Made by a program: the position numbers and the translations under genes. This document shows, piece after piece, positions 1 to 5,853 of a stretch of DNA of 7,674 nt. The stretch is from Hermodarchaeum sp048885185 (GTDB taxonomy: Archaea; Asgardarchaeota; Hermodarchaeia; Hermodarchaeales; Hermodarchaeaceae). The first letter of the stretch is position 1. The number at the start of each line of letters is the position of its first letter. The DNA lies in NCBI GenBank assembly GCA_048885185.1, contig JBHLQC010000072.1, positions 1-7,674 on the forward strand, in the 5' to 3' direction. The notes below the pieces were generated by a model. It worked only from the letters and a program-made list of their open reading frames with translations. It did not search any database and was not told where the DNA came from.

Positions 1-79
1 CTGGATCCGGGTTAAGAAAATAGCCATGCTTCTTTGCATTATTCTCTGCACGGCGTTTGATGTTTTCTAAGCTGGTCAT
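1..79 (-). CDS. Ferredoxin:thioredoxin reductase catalytic chain-like protein (N-terminal fragment)
   Basis: A second minus-strand gene begins with ATG at 79-77 and runs off the left edge after 26 complete codons. Its ATG overlaps the TGA stop of the glutaredoxin gene (ATGA), which implies translational coupling in one operon. The visible peptide has a basic helical start (SLENIKRRAENNAKK) followed by HGYFLNPDP. This resembles the N-terminal end of the ferredoxin:thioredoxin reductase beta (catalytic) family, where a helix rich in A, E and K leads into a 'G-Y-x-L-N-P-D' turn before the Cys motifs that hold the 4Fe-4S cluster and redox disulfide. Those cysteines would lie outside the window, so the identification rests on a short stretch plus the glutaredoxin neighbour. 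Such enzymes pass electrons from ferredoxin to a protein disulfide. The alternative is an unrelated small protein. Confidence 0.6.
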   Translation of the reverse strand, partial: MTSLENIKRRAENNAKKHGYFLNPDP

Positions 80-360
80 AGGCCCAACGCCTTCTTTATC
101 TCATCTTTCTTGAATCCAGTGATAACCGTCTTATCGTCAACAATAATTGTCGGAAATGCTAAACGGGATCCCCGCTTCTTGATATCCTGGTGAATAGTTT
201 CCCGTTCTTCTGGAGTGCATTTGTCAACATCAATATACTCATGCGCAATATCCGAATCTCGGAGGTACGCTTTTGTCATTTTACACCATCCACAAGTGCT
301 CAAAGCATACAAAAGCACTTGGTGCTTATCTATCGCGCCTTTTACTTTCACACGATCCAT
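76..360 (-). CDS. Glutaredoxin-like thiol-disulfide oxidoreductase, CGWC active site
   Basis: This is a complete 94-residue thioredoxin-fold protein of glutaredoxin size. A beta strand (QVLLYALS) leads into T-C-G-W-C, with the redox cysteines at Cys23 and Cys26. The cis-proline motif F-P-T-I has Pro70, and a T-G-F-(K) segment at 81-84 stands where glutaredoxins hold their C-terminal turn. A third cysteine lies at Cys48. The CGWC pair differs from the usual CPYC, so glutathione need not be the partner. Many archaea lack glutathione and run such proteins from ferredoxin-dependent reductases or other thiols. The overlapping downstream gene looks like such a reductase and may supply its electrons. 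The start is ATG at 360-358, with GGAGGG (376-371) ten bases upstream and a TATA-like box further up. It is cytoplasmic. The fold and active site are clear, but the physiological target is unknown. Confidence 0.9.
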   Translation of the reverse strand: MDRVKVKGAIDKHQVLLYALSTCGWCKMTKAYLRDSDIAHEYIDVDKCTPEERETIHQDIKKRGSRLAFPTIIVDDKTVITGFKKDEIKKALGL

Positions 361-392
361 TGTTGAGAAACCCTCCGCTCCCCCTGGTGTCG

Positions 393-403
393 ATTATTTA
401 AAA
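393..403 (-). promoter_or_regulatory. TATA-like box for the glutaredoxin/reductase operon
   Basis: Read on the minus strand the sequence is TTTTAAATAAT, close to the archaeal TATA consensus. Transcription would be expected to begin about 25 bases downstream, around 372-376. That leaves a short leader holding or abutting the GGAGGG ribosome binding site. It lies in the spacer shared with the divergent MBL-rhodanese gene. Confidence 0.5.
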
Positions 404-459
404 GGATTATCAACTTGCGGAACCCATCAGAACGGAGGAGGCTTAAGGCTAGGAAACTC

Positions 460-468
460 GATATATTG
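460..468 (+). promoter_or_regulatory. TATA-like box for the MBL-rhodanese gene
   Basis: The sequence GATATATTG lies just after an A-rich GGAAACTC stretch that could act as a BRE. The expected start of transcription is around 488-492, giving a leader of about 30 bases that includes the GAGGAG ribosome binding site. The call is made by spacing and base composition only. Confidence 0.45.
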
Positions 469-503
469 AAAAAACAACAAATGGACACTATGCAGGAAAC
501 CTA

Positions 504-509
504 GAGGAG
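504..509 (+). promoter_or_regulatory. Ribosome binding site GAGGAG that fixes the GTG start at 520
   Basis: GAGGAG ends ten bases before GTG at 520. The ATG codons at 481 and 490 are in the same frame but run into TAG at 502, so they cannot start the protein. GTG is therefore the first usable start next to a good binding site. Confidence 0.65.
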
Positions 510-519
510 TGTCATCAGT

Positions 520-1905
520 GTGAAGTTTGAACTTATCAACTCACCGGGAATCGCCCATAATAGCTATTTCCTTTCCGATAAAGGCGAAGCATTCGTTATT
601 GATCCACGACGAGATGCGAATATCTACCTTGAACTAGCGAAGAAAGCCTGTGCAGATATCATTTACATTTTTGAAACCCACCGCAACGAGGACTATACCA
701 TAGGCTCCTTAGAATTACAAAATCTCACAGGTGCAGAAATCGCACATAGTCGTCAAACCCCTTTCAGGTATGGGGAGCACAGAGTGAAAGATGGTGATAT
801 GTTTAAAATCAGCCGATTTCGAATTGACGCTATTCACACGCCTGGGCATACAAATGATAGTATCTGTTATTCCGTAACAGACACAGCGAATAGCAATAAG
901 CCCTTTATGGTCTTCACAGGTGATACGCTATTTGTTGGTGATATTGGTCGAACTGATCTTCCTGGTCTTGATATTTGGAAGGAAATGACGGAGAAACAGT
1001 ATCACAGCCTTCATGAGAAGCTTCTCCCTCTCGGTGATGATGTCATCATCTATCCCTCGCATGGTGCGGGATCAATTTGTGGTCACGCAATTAGTGACCG
1101 CAATTTCAGCACAATTGGATACGAACGTTACCACAATCCTGTCTTACAACTTGATGAAGATGCATTCATCGAACATATCATGAGTATCAAATTCCGCCGA
1201 CCACCCTATTTCCTGAAAATGGAAGAATACAACCTAAACGGACCTCCCCTACTTCAGGATGCCCCAGTTACACGTGCTTTGACGGTTCCAGAATTTGAGA
1301 AGGCCATGGAGAAATCCAGTACAATTGTGGTGGACACACGGAATCCCGATGCCTATGCGGCGTCACATCTGCCAGGCTCATTGAGCATTTGGCTTAATGG
1401 ATTATCGTACTACCCTGGCTGGGTGCTAACCTATGACCAAGAAATTCTCCTCGTATTAGAACGCACTGATGACATAGAAACAGCGATACCGTTTCTTTGG
1501 CGACTCGGTTTTGATAACATCATCGGGTACCTTTGCCCAGGGATTGACGCCTGGCGAAACAAAGGGAAACCAACAGAGCAAATTAGGGCTATCACAGCAA
1601 CTCAGTTGAAAGAAAAACTCGAAAAGAATGAACTCTTTCTCATAGATGTTCGTGAAACCTACGAATGTGAAGCAGGATTCGTCGATGGCTCGAAATACAT
1701 CTATGTCGGTGAACTCGCCAACCATGTCACTGAGCTTCCACGAGATAAACCCTTAGCTACAACGTGTGGTTGGGGAGGTCGCGGGAGCCTCGCTGCTAGT
1801 ATTCTACGAAACCTTGGATTCACTGACGTTTCAAATACATTGGGAGGGCTGAACGCCTGGCATGCATTAGATTATCCCCTTGTGAAGGACTTATGCGTTG
1901 ATTAA
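520..1905 (+). CDS. MBL-fold persulfide dioxygenase-like protein with two C-terminal rhodanese domains
   Basis: The 461-residue protein has three parts. Residues 1 to about 240 form a metallo-beta-lactamase fold of the ETHE1/glyoxalase II type, with T-P-G-H (His110), F-T-G-D-T-L-F (Asp135), G-D-I-G-R-T-D-L and Y-P-S-H-G (His181). The usual HxHxDH motif is changed to H-R-N-E-D-Y (His54, Asn56, Asp58, Tyr59). His54, His110 and Asp135 match by position the three iron ligands of ETHE1, so a mononuclear iron site could survive. Residues about 250-355 are a rhodanese domain without an evident active-site cysteine. Residues about 360-457 are a second rhodanese domain with C-G-W-G-G-R-G-S, a CxxGxR-type loop whose Cys416 could carry a persulfide. 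Known relatives with this MBL-rhodanese layout (e.g. CstB) oxidise or transfer persulfide sulfur. Its role here is inferred to be sulfane-sulfur handling in the cytoplasm. It is divergent from the thiol-redox operon. The exact substrate is unproven, and a non-oxidising sulfurtransferase is an alternative. Confidence 0.85.
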   Translation: MKFELINSPGIAHNSYFLSDKGEAFVIDPRRDANIYLELAKKACADIIYIFETHRNEDYTIGSLELQNLTGAEIAHSRQTPFRYGEHRVKDGDMFKISRFRIDAIHTPGHTNDSICYSVTDTANSNKPFMVFTGDTLFVGDIGRTDLPGLDIWKEMTEKQYHSLHEKLLPLGDDVIIYPSHGAGSICGHAISDRNFSTIGYERYHNPVLQLDEDAFIEHIMSIKFRRPPYFLKMEEYNLNGPPLLQDAPVTRALTVPEFEKAMEKSSTIVVDTRNPDAYAASHLPGSLSIWLNGLSYYPGWVLTYDQEILLVLERTDDIETAIPFLWRLGFDNIIGYLCPGIDAWRNKGKPTEQIRAITATQLKEKLEKNELFLIDVRETYECEAGFVDGSKYIYVGELANHVTELPRDKPLATTCGWGGRGSLAASILRNLGFTDVSNTLGGLNAWHALDYPLVKDLCVD

Positions 1906-1909
1906 TTCG

Positions 1910-1934
1910 GAACCTACATTTCCTTTCTAGGTTC
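1910..1934. terminator. Inverted repeat between convergent genes, possible shared terminator
   Basis: GAACCTA (1910-1916) and TAGGTTC (1928-1934) form a perfect 7-bp stem around an 11-base pyrimidine-rich loop. It fills the 31-base gap between the TAA of the MBL-rhodanese gene and the stop of the permease gene, so it would sit at the 3' end of both transcripts. No long T-tract follows it on the plus strand, so efficient termination is uncertain. Confidence 0.4.
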
Positions 1935-1936
1935 AA

Positions 1937-3619
1937 TTAGGGAATGAAATAGCCCCAGATAAAAGCCAGAATAGCTACAGCAGTAGTAACGACTAGTATT
2001 ATTGGGAGCGCTTTTCGAAGAACCTGACCCTCTATGTCTTTTGCATCGATCACTGCTGCAGCGTTCTGCAACTTTGCTGGAGATAGGACGCTAGCGAGTC
2101 CACCACCAATTCCCGAACTAGCCCCAACTATCAAAGGTTGGGCATTAATTGCACTTGCAGTGAGCTGATGGTAGGGCTGAAACATAACGATAGTAGACGT
2201 TTCGCTACCACTCACAAAGCCACCCAGAAGACCCAGAAAGGCCGCAGTCAATGGGTAAAATGGTCCAAACGTGTTTGCCGTTACAGCAGAGAGGACAAAC
2301 ACCATGTTCCATGCATCAATTCGAATCCAAGATCCGTCAGAAGCGAGGACATTTCCCGAATAGATCATGATGTAGGCAAGGGCGAAAAAGATGGCTGCTG
2401 AGACGAAAGGTCGCCATACACGGCGAGCCCAAGTAGACATAGTATCTCGAACTTCTTGCCGAAACCTGGGGGTTTCCTTTTGAGATCGGGCATAAAGTGC
2501 GTCTATTAGAATCGTTAGAATGGTAGCAATGAGAACCCAAAAATATGCGTTCCAGAGAAATCGCGTATTTAACGTGATAATTCCAATTGTGATAGGAAAG
2601 GTCAGGACATTAAACAGTAGATTGTAAATATGTGGAACAAGGTTGACGATGAAACAGAAGATGATTAGAATCAGCCAAGGAGTCATTGCACGGAGCAGTC
2701 CCATCGATTGAATGACTGGCTGATCTTCTTCTGTGAGTATTGTTTTATCCACAAGGGGTAGTTTTCGAAGTTTGGAGTACAATATCATTGCAACAATGAC
2801 GGCGAGTCCTGCAAAGATGTTGGTTAGCGTTGTAAAGCCAACCCAGATTAGATTACACAAGTAACAGACTAGACCAGCGACAATTCCGGTTACGAATGCC
2901 AGCAAAAGGGCTTCCCTGTTGAAGAGGAGTTTCCGACCCCCTGCTAACCAGAGCATGGCTAAGGCAATTCCTGTGGCAACAATAGGCATGTACAAGGAGA
3001 AGATATGTCCAGTCATATACAGTGGCTCTACGCCTGGATACCGTGTGGTCCAATAAGTGTCTGGGACCGTATCTGAAAAGACTAGTACTGGAATTCCGAG
3101 GAGCGCATACGTTGTGAGGGGATCATATCCTATCGAGGGTAACATTACTGCAACCAGCGGGGAGAAGCCCATGGCAAGCATTACGGGCGGAAGCATGCTA
3201 ACAGGAGTTGCTCCCAACCCAACGAGAAAAAGTCCAAGTCCCACGTTAATGAGCATTATTTGAATTGCCTTCCTCCCCGACCCTAAGGTCTTGAAGAAAA
3301 CTGTGATACGGGCAAGAGCTCCGGTTCGAACCATGTAGGTTATCATCAGGATTGAGGTGACAACCATAAGTGAAATAGGGAAGGATGCAACGATACCAGC
3401 GATGCTGGAGACAACGGCGATTAATGGATTAGTACCAAAGAAAAGAATTGAGATGAAAAATCCTAATCCAAAGGCGACCACTCCGACTTTGTCTGCAGAC
3501 CACCGACGAACTGCCAACAAGAATAATGCAACGATGATAGGGAGTAGAATGAGCAGTGTCCCAAGAAGTGGCAGTGATGCAATTATTGTGGCGAAGACCA
3601 TGATACTCATCCATTGCAT
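1937..3619 (-). CDS. LctP-family lactate/glycolate permease
   Basis: This is a 560-residue, very hydrophobic protein with about a dozen membrane segments, close to the usual ~550 residues of L-lactate permeases. Family-like signatures appear in order: an N-terminal P-I-I-V-A-L-F-L-L segment followed by R-R-W (about 27-40), G-L-G-A-T-P-V (134-140), G-Y-D-P-L-T-T-Y-A-L-L-G-I-P-V (164-178), and L-G-G-F-V-S-G-S-E-T-S (465-475). The C-terminal L-S-P-A-K-L-Q-N-A-A-A-V (512-523) with D-I-E-G-Q-V-L-R-K (528-536) also fits. The last two match the 'F-x-(S/T)-G-S-x-T-S' and 'S-P-Q-x-(I/L)-x-x-A' regions of LctP transporters. A charged loop at 376-400 separates two hydrophobic blocks. Bacterial members import L-lactate, D-lactate or glycolate with protons, but the substrate here is unknown. 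No lactate dehydrogenase is adjacent. The start is taken as ATG at 3619, with GGGAGTGA (3642-3635) fifteen bases upstream. That spacing is long, and Met4 or Met7 are possible starts. Confidence 0.8.
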   Translation of the reverse strand: MQWMSIMVFATIIASLPLLGTLLILLPIIVALFLLAVRRWSADKVGVVAFGLGFFISILFFGTNPLIAVVSSIAGIVASFPISLMVVTSILMITYMVRTGALARITVFFKTLGSGRKAIQIMLINVGLGLFLVGLGATPVSMLPPVMLAMGFSPLVAVMLPSIGYDPLTTYALLGIPVLVFSDTVPDTYWTTRYPGVEPLYMTGHIFSLYMPIVATGIALAMLWLAGGRKLLFNREALLLAFVTGIVAGLVCYLCNLIWVGFTTLTNIFAGLAVIVAMILYSKLRKLPLVDKTILTEEDQPVIQSMGLLRAMTPWLILIIFCFIVNLVPHIYNLLFNVLTFPITIGIITLNTRFLWNAYFWVLIATILTILIDALYARSQKETPRFRQEVRDTMSTWARRVWRPFVSAAIFFALAYIMIYSGNVLASDGSWIRIDAWNMVFVLSAVTANTFGPFYPLTAAFLGLLGGFVSGSETSTIVMFQPYHQLTASAINAQPLIVGASSGIGGGLASVLSPAKLQNAAAVIDAKDIEGQVLRKALPIILVVTTAVAILAFIWGYFIP

Positions 3620-3654
3620 TCTGGGAGATTGTAGTCACTCCCTTGAGAATTTCT

Positions 3655-3662
3655 CTTTAAAA
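3655..3662 (-). promoter_or_regulatory. Possible TATA-like box for the permease gene
   Basis: Read on the minus strand the sequence is TTTTAAAG. Usual spacing would place the transcription start near 3632, about 13 bases before the ATG. That would leave the GGGAGTGA element outside the message. Either the transcript is nearly leaderless or the true box lies further upstream, for example TTAAGAAA at 3690-3683. Confidence 0.3.
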
Positions 3663-3714
3663 TTACTACTACAGGGTCAAGGTTTCTTAATCGGTGTCTG
3701 AAAAGCCCAATGTG

Positions 3715-3722
3715 TATTTAAG
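3715..3722 (+). promoter_or_regulatory. TATA-like box for the DUF308 membrane protein gene
   Basis: The sequence TATTTAAG lies 36 bases before the ATG at 3758. Transcription would start around 3743-3747, which is downstream of the earlier in-frame ATG at 3725. This argues that the protein starts at 3758. Confidence 0.5.
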
Positions 3723-3757
3723 GAATGAATTGCAAAGCCTTCAATCACGTGATTACT

Positions 3758-4300
3758 ATGCCTGATCAACCACAATGGTTACGCATACTAGACGTTTTAC
3801 TTGGAATAATCGCCATCCTATTTGGTGCACTGTTATTTATTCTGCCCTCAGTCATCGTCGTCTATGGAATCGGGTTCATTCTCGGAGTTGGCCTTGTTAT
3901 CCTTGGACTCTGGCAAATCATCAAAATTTTCCTTGCTCAGGATATCGAAATGAACGCTCGAATCATCAGCGTCATCATCGGCGTCATAATGATTATTTTC
4001 GGTGGATTATTCATTGTCGCTCCCTCGTTCTTCCCAACAATATTGGTTTTCATTCTTTCCAGTGCTATCCTAGTAGTAGGAATTTTCCTATTAGTGCAAA
4101 GTATCATGGGTAAAGAAATGAAGCAATGGATTCGAATTCTCTATCTCATCTTTGGTATTATTGCCATTGGAATCGCCATTCCAGCGTTTATCTTCCCAGC
4201 AACTTGGGGTCTCGACCTTGTTTCTATGGCTGTCTCAATCGCCCTAATCTTCTTCGGAATCCTCCGTCTATTGGTCGGAATTATCGGCGGATATACCTAG
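3758..4300 (+). CDS. DUF308/HdeD-type membrane protein, six transmembrane helices
   Basis: Started at ATG 3758, the protein has 180 residues and is almost entirely hydrophobic. It consists of three repeats of about 58 residues beginning near residues 8, 67 and 125. Each opens with an R-I-L or R-I-I segment, a helix ending in a proline (F-I-L-P, I-V-A-P, F-I-F-P), and a second helix with an L-G-L or F-G-I pattern. This two-helix unit repeated three times is the hallmark of the HdeD/DUF308 family, which is linked to acid or other stress in enterobacteria but has no known molecular activity. An upstream in-frame ATG at 3725 would add 11 residues. It is disfavoured because it sits on the TATA-like box, while 3758 has GTGAT (3749-3753) four bases before it. 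The gene is divergent from the permease and ends before a hairpin with a T-tract. Confidence 0.8.
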   Translation: MPDQPQWLRILDVLLGIIAILFGALLFILPSVIVVYGIGFILGVGLVILGLWQIIKIFLAQDIEMNARIISVIIGVIMIIFGGLFIVAPSFFPTILVFILSSAILVVGIFLLVQSIMGKEMKQWIRILYLIFGIIAIGIAIPAFIFPATWGLDLVSMAVSIALIFFGILRLLVGIIGGYT

Positions 4301-4334
4301 CATTCACTATCTATGTCTGTCAAACCTGATTGGA

Positions 4335-4372
4335 GACTGGACTCAGCTGAGTCTAGTCCGTTCACTCTTTTT
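4335..4372 (+). terminator. Hairpin plus T-tract after the DUF308 gene
   Basis: A 24-base dyad at 4335-4358 pairs 10 bp around an AGCT turn. Its only imperfection is one G-T pair that becomes a G-U wobble in RNA. The inner 14 bases (4340-4353) are a perfect palindrome. Ten bases later comes CTTTTTG with five T (4368-4372). The position, 34 bases past the stop, suits a terminator. Because the core is a perfect DNA palindrome upstream of the FAD oxidoreductase gene, an operator is a second possibility. Confidence 0.6.
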
Positions 4373-4483
4373 GTAGTCTACAAACTCTCTCAAATCTATT
4401 GGAAACCTTTACTTTCCATAAAGAACAAAAGGATATGGAACGCCAATCCCACTAATTTATGAGACTCTCGGAGGTCGCTCGAT

Positions 4484-5794
4484 ATGACCGAAAAATTCGA
4501 TATTATTATTGTTGGAGCTGGAATTTTAGGAGTCGCAAGTGCATATTATCTTCAGAAGAACAATCCTAACAAATCAATCCTTCTTATTGACAGTCTACCG
4601 GATGCTGGACAAGCCAACACAGCGATGAGTGCAGCCGCCATTCGAAACATGTTTTCCTCATCAACGAATCAGCTCCTCACCGATACTAGCATTAACTTTT
4701 TCCGACACATCCAAGAAGAGCTCAACTTCGACCTAACCCTCCATTTTTGCGGCTACCTCTGGCTCCTCAGCGAACGTCAGTTCAAAGAACAATCCGTCCA
4801 GACTTGGATGCAAAGAATGAAAGCCAACGATATTGCCTATCGAGTGATAGAAAAACAAGAACTCCAGAAACTCATTCCAGGACTAGTTACCGATTTCTCT
4901 GCGGATGAAGAAGCAGCCCTCATGAACCTGAACAATATCGACTACGCCCTATTCGGTGCTGAATGCGGCGTTCTAGACCCGAGCCTTCTTGTTCAATTCT
5001 ACAAAGATGAATTTCTTAAAATCACCAAAGTCAAACCTCGATTTAACCTCCATGTGGAACAGCTTCTCCTTGAGGCTCAACCCTCTCTTGGATTACCCGG
5101 TGAACCACTCGTTTGGCAAAACAAACGAGTCACTGGTATCAAAACCAACGACGGAGAAATTCACGCCGATAAAGTCGTGGTTGCGGTGGGTCCATGGACC
5201 AACACCCTCTTAGATCCCGTCGGCATCCCAAGCTATGTGAAGGCTAAGAAACGTCAACTCTTCATGGTAGCTGCAAGTGACAATCAACCTCTCGAAGAAG
5301 TCCTTTTTGCAAAAGGGTTTAGTGATACTGGGTTCATCCCTTTTACAATTCTTCCTTCTGGAGGCGTTTACTTGCGAGGAGTTCCGGAAGAAAAGTCTTT
5401 CTGGATTGGTTGCGCGGATAAGGTGGGACGCACTTACAAATATGCCATGGAGGAAGATGATTACAATGCTGAACGAGTCTACTATGAACAAAGTATCTAT
5501 CCTGTTTTGAGTAAATACTTCCCCGCTTTTAGTAATGCTCGACCGGGGAATATGTGGGCAGGGGACTATGCGTATTCGGTTGATGCTATTCCACTAGTGT
5601 ATGAACATTCAGGGGTTCTCGTTGTAACTGGTGCCAGTGGTTCTGGAATCATGAAAGCTGATGCATTAGGACGAATTGCTGATGCATTATATCGCGGCGA
5701 GTCAGAGGCTGAACTGTATGGTGGTAAAAAGATGTCGGCAACCGCCCTCGGCCTCATTAATCGTGATGTTGATGTCGAGAATGTCCTAATTTAA
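4484..5794 (+). CDS. DAO-family FAD-dependent oxidoreductase, FOXRED1-like
   Basis: This is a complete 436-residue flavoprotein. Residues 6-36 form the N-terminal FAD-binding beta-alpha-beta unit: D-I-I-I-V-G-A-G-I-L-G (GxGxxG at 11-16) ending in an acidic Asp36. It is followed by N-T-A-M-S-A-A-A-I-R. The second nucleotide motif V-V-V-A-V-G-P-W-T-N is at 231-240, a K-A-K-K-R-Q-L-F stretch at 253-260, and the C-terminal FAD segment V-T-G-A-S-G-S-G-I-M at 381-390. The layout matches the D-amino acid oxidase/sarcosine oxidase superfamily. The N-x-A-M-x-x-A-x-x-I-R stretch, the K-R-x-x-(F/Y) segment, W-A-G-D-Y near 358 and the E-N-V-L-I tail resemble FOXRED1. The substrate is unknown: an amine, N-methyl amino acid, amino acid or hydroxy acid is possible. 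ATG 4484 has GGAGGT (4470-4475) eight bases upstream. No signal peptide is seen, and no convincing TATA box was found in the 110 bases after the preceding hairpin. A histidine phosphatase follows 59 bases downstream. Confidence 0.85.
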   Translation: MTEKFDIIIVGAGILGVASAYYLQKNNPNKSILLIDSLPDAGQANTAMSAAAIRNMFSSSTNQLLTDTSINFFRHIQEELNFDLTLHFCGYLWLLSERQFKEQSVQTWMQRMKANDIAYRVIEKQELQKLIPGLVTDFSADEEAALMNLNNIDYALFGAECGVLDPSLLVQFYKDEFLKITKVKPRFNLHVEQLLLEAQPSLGLPGEPLVWQNKRVTGIKTNDGEIHADKVVVAVGPWTNTLLDPVGIPSYVKAKKRQLFMVAASDNQPLEEVLFAKGFSDTGFIPFTILPSGGVYLRGVPEEKSFWIGCADKVGRTYKYAMEEDDYNAERVYYEQSIYPVLSKYFPAFSNARPGNMWAGDYAYSVDAIPLVYEHSGVLVVTGASGSGIMKADALGRIADALYRGESEAELYGGKKMSATALGLINRDVDVENVLI

Positions 5795-5842
5795 TATCCT
5801 CCAGATTGAATAGAACAAGACTTGAACAAATCCTGCAAAACC

Positions 5843-5850
5843 AAGGTGAT
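5843..5850 (+). promoter_or_regulatory. Ribosome binding site AAGGTGAT that fixes the phosphatase start
   Basis: AAGGTGAT matches the extended anti-Shine-Dalgarno complement of archaeal 16S rRNA and ends three bases before ATG 5854. It therefore supports that ATG over the in-frame TTG at 5806. Confidence 0.65.
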
Positions 5851-5853
5851 TAC

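Noticed and set aside
434..441. GGAGGAGG, a strong ribosome binding site-like motif in the divergent spacer
   Set aside because: No start codon follows at a usable distance. The next ATG at 481 opens a seven-codon frame that stops at 502.
215..469. Open frame on the plus strand across the glutaredoxin gene and the spacer
   Set aside because: It is antisense to the glutaredoxin, overlaps the promoter region and shows no recognisable domain.
451..500. Direct repeat AGGAAAC at 451-457 and 494-500 around the TATA-like box
   Set aside because: Seven bases repeated once can arise by chance in A-rich DNA, and there is no dyad symmetry to suggest a binding site.
3357..3701. Open frame of 114 codons on the plus strand, opposite the permease start
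   Set aside because: It is antisense to a well-supported membrane protein, has no family resemblance, and its low-complexity composition mirrors the hydrophobic codons of the other strand.
5806..5853. TTG-initiated N-terminal extension of the phosphatase
   Set aside because: The R-H-G motif normally lies within about ten residues of the start, and AAGGTGAT directly precedes ATG 5854.
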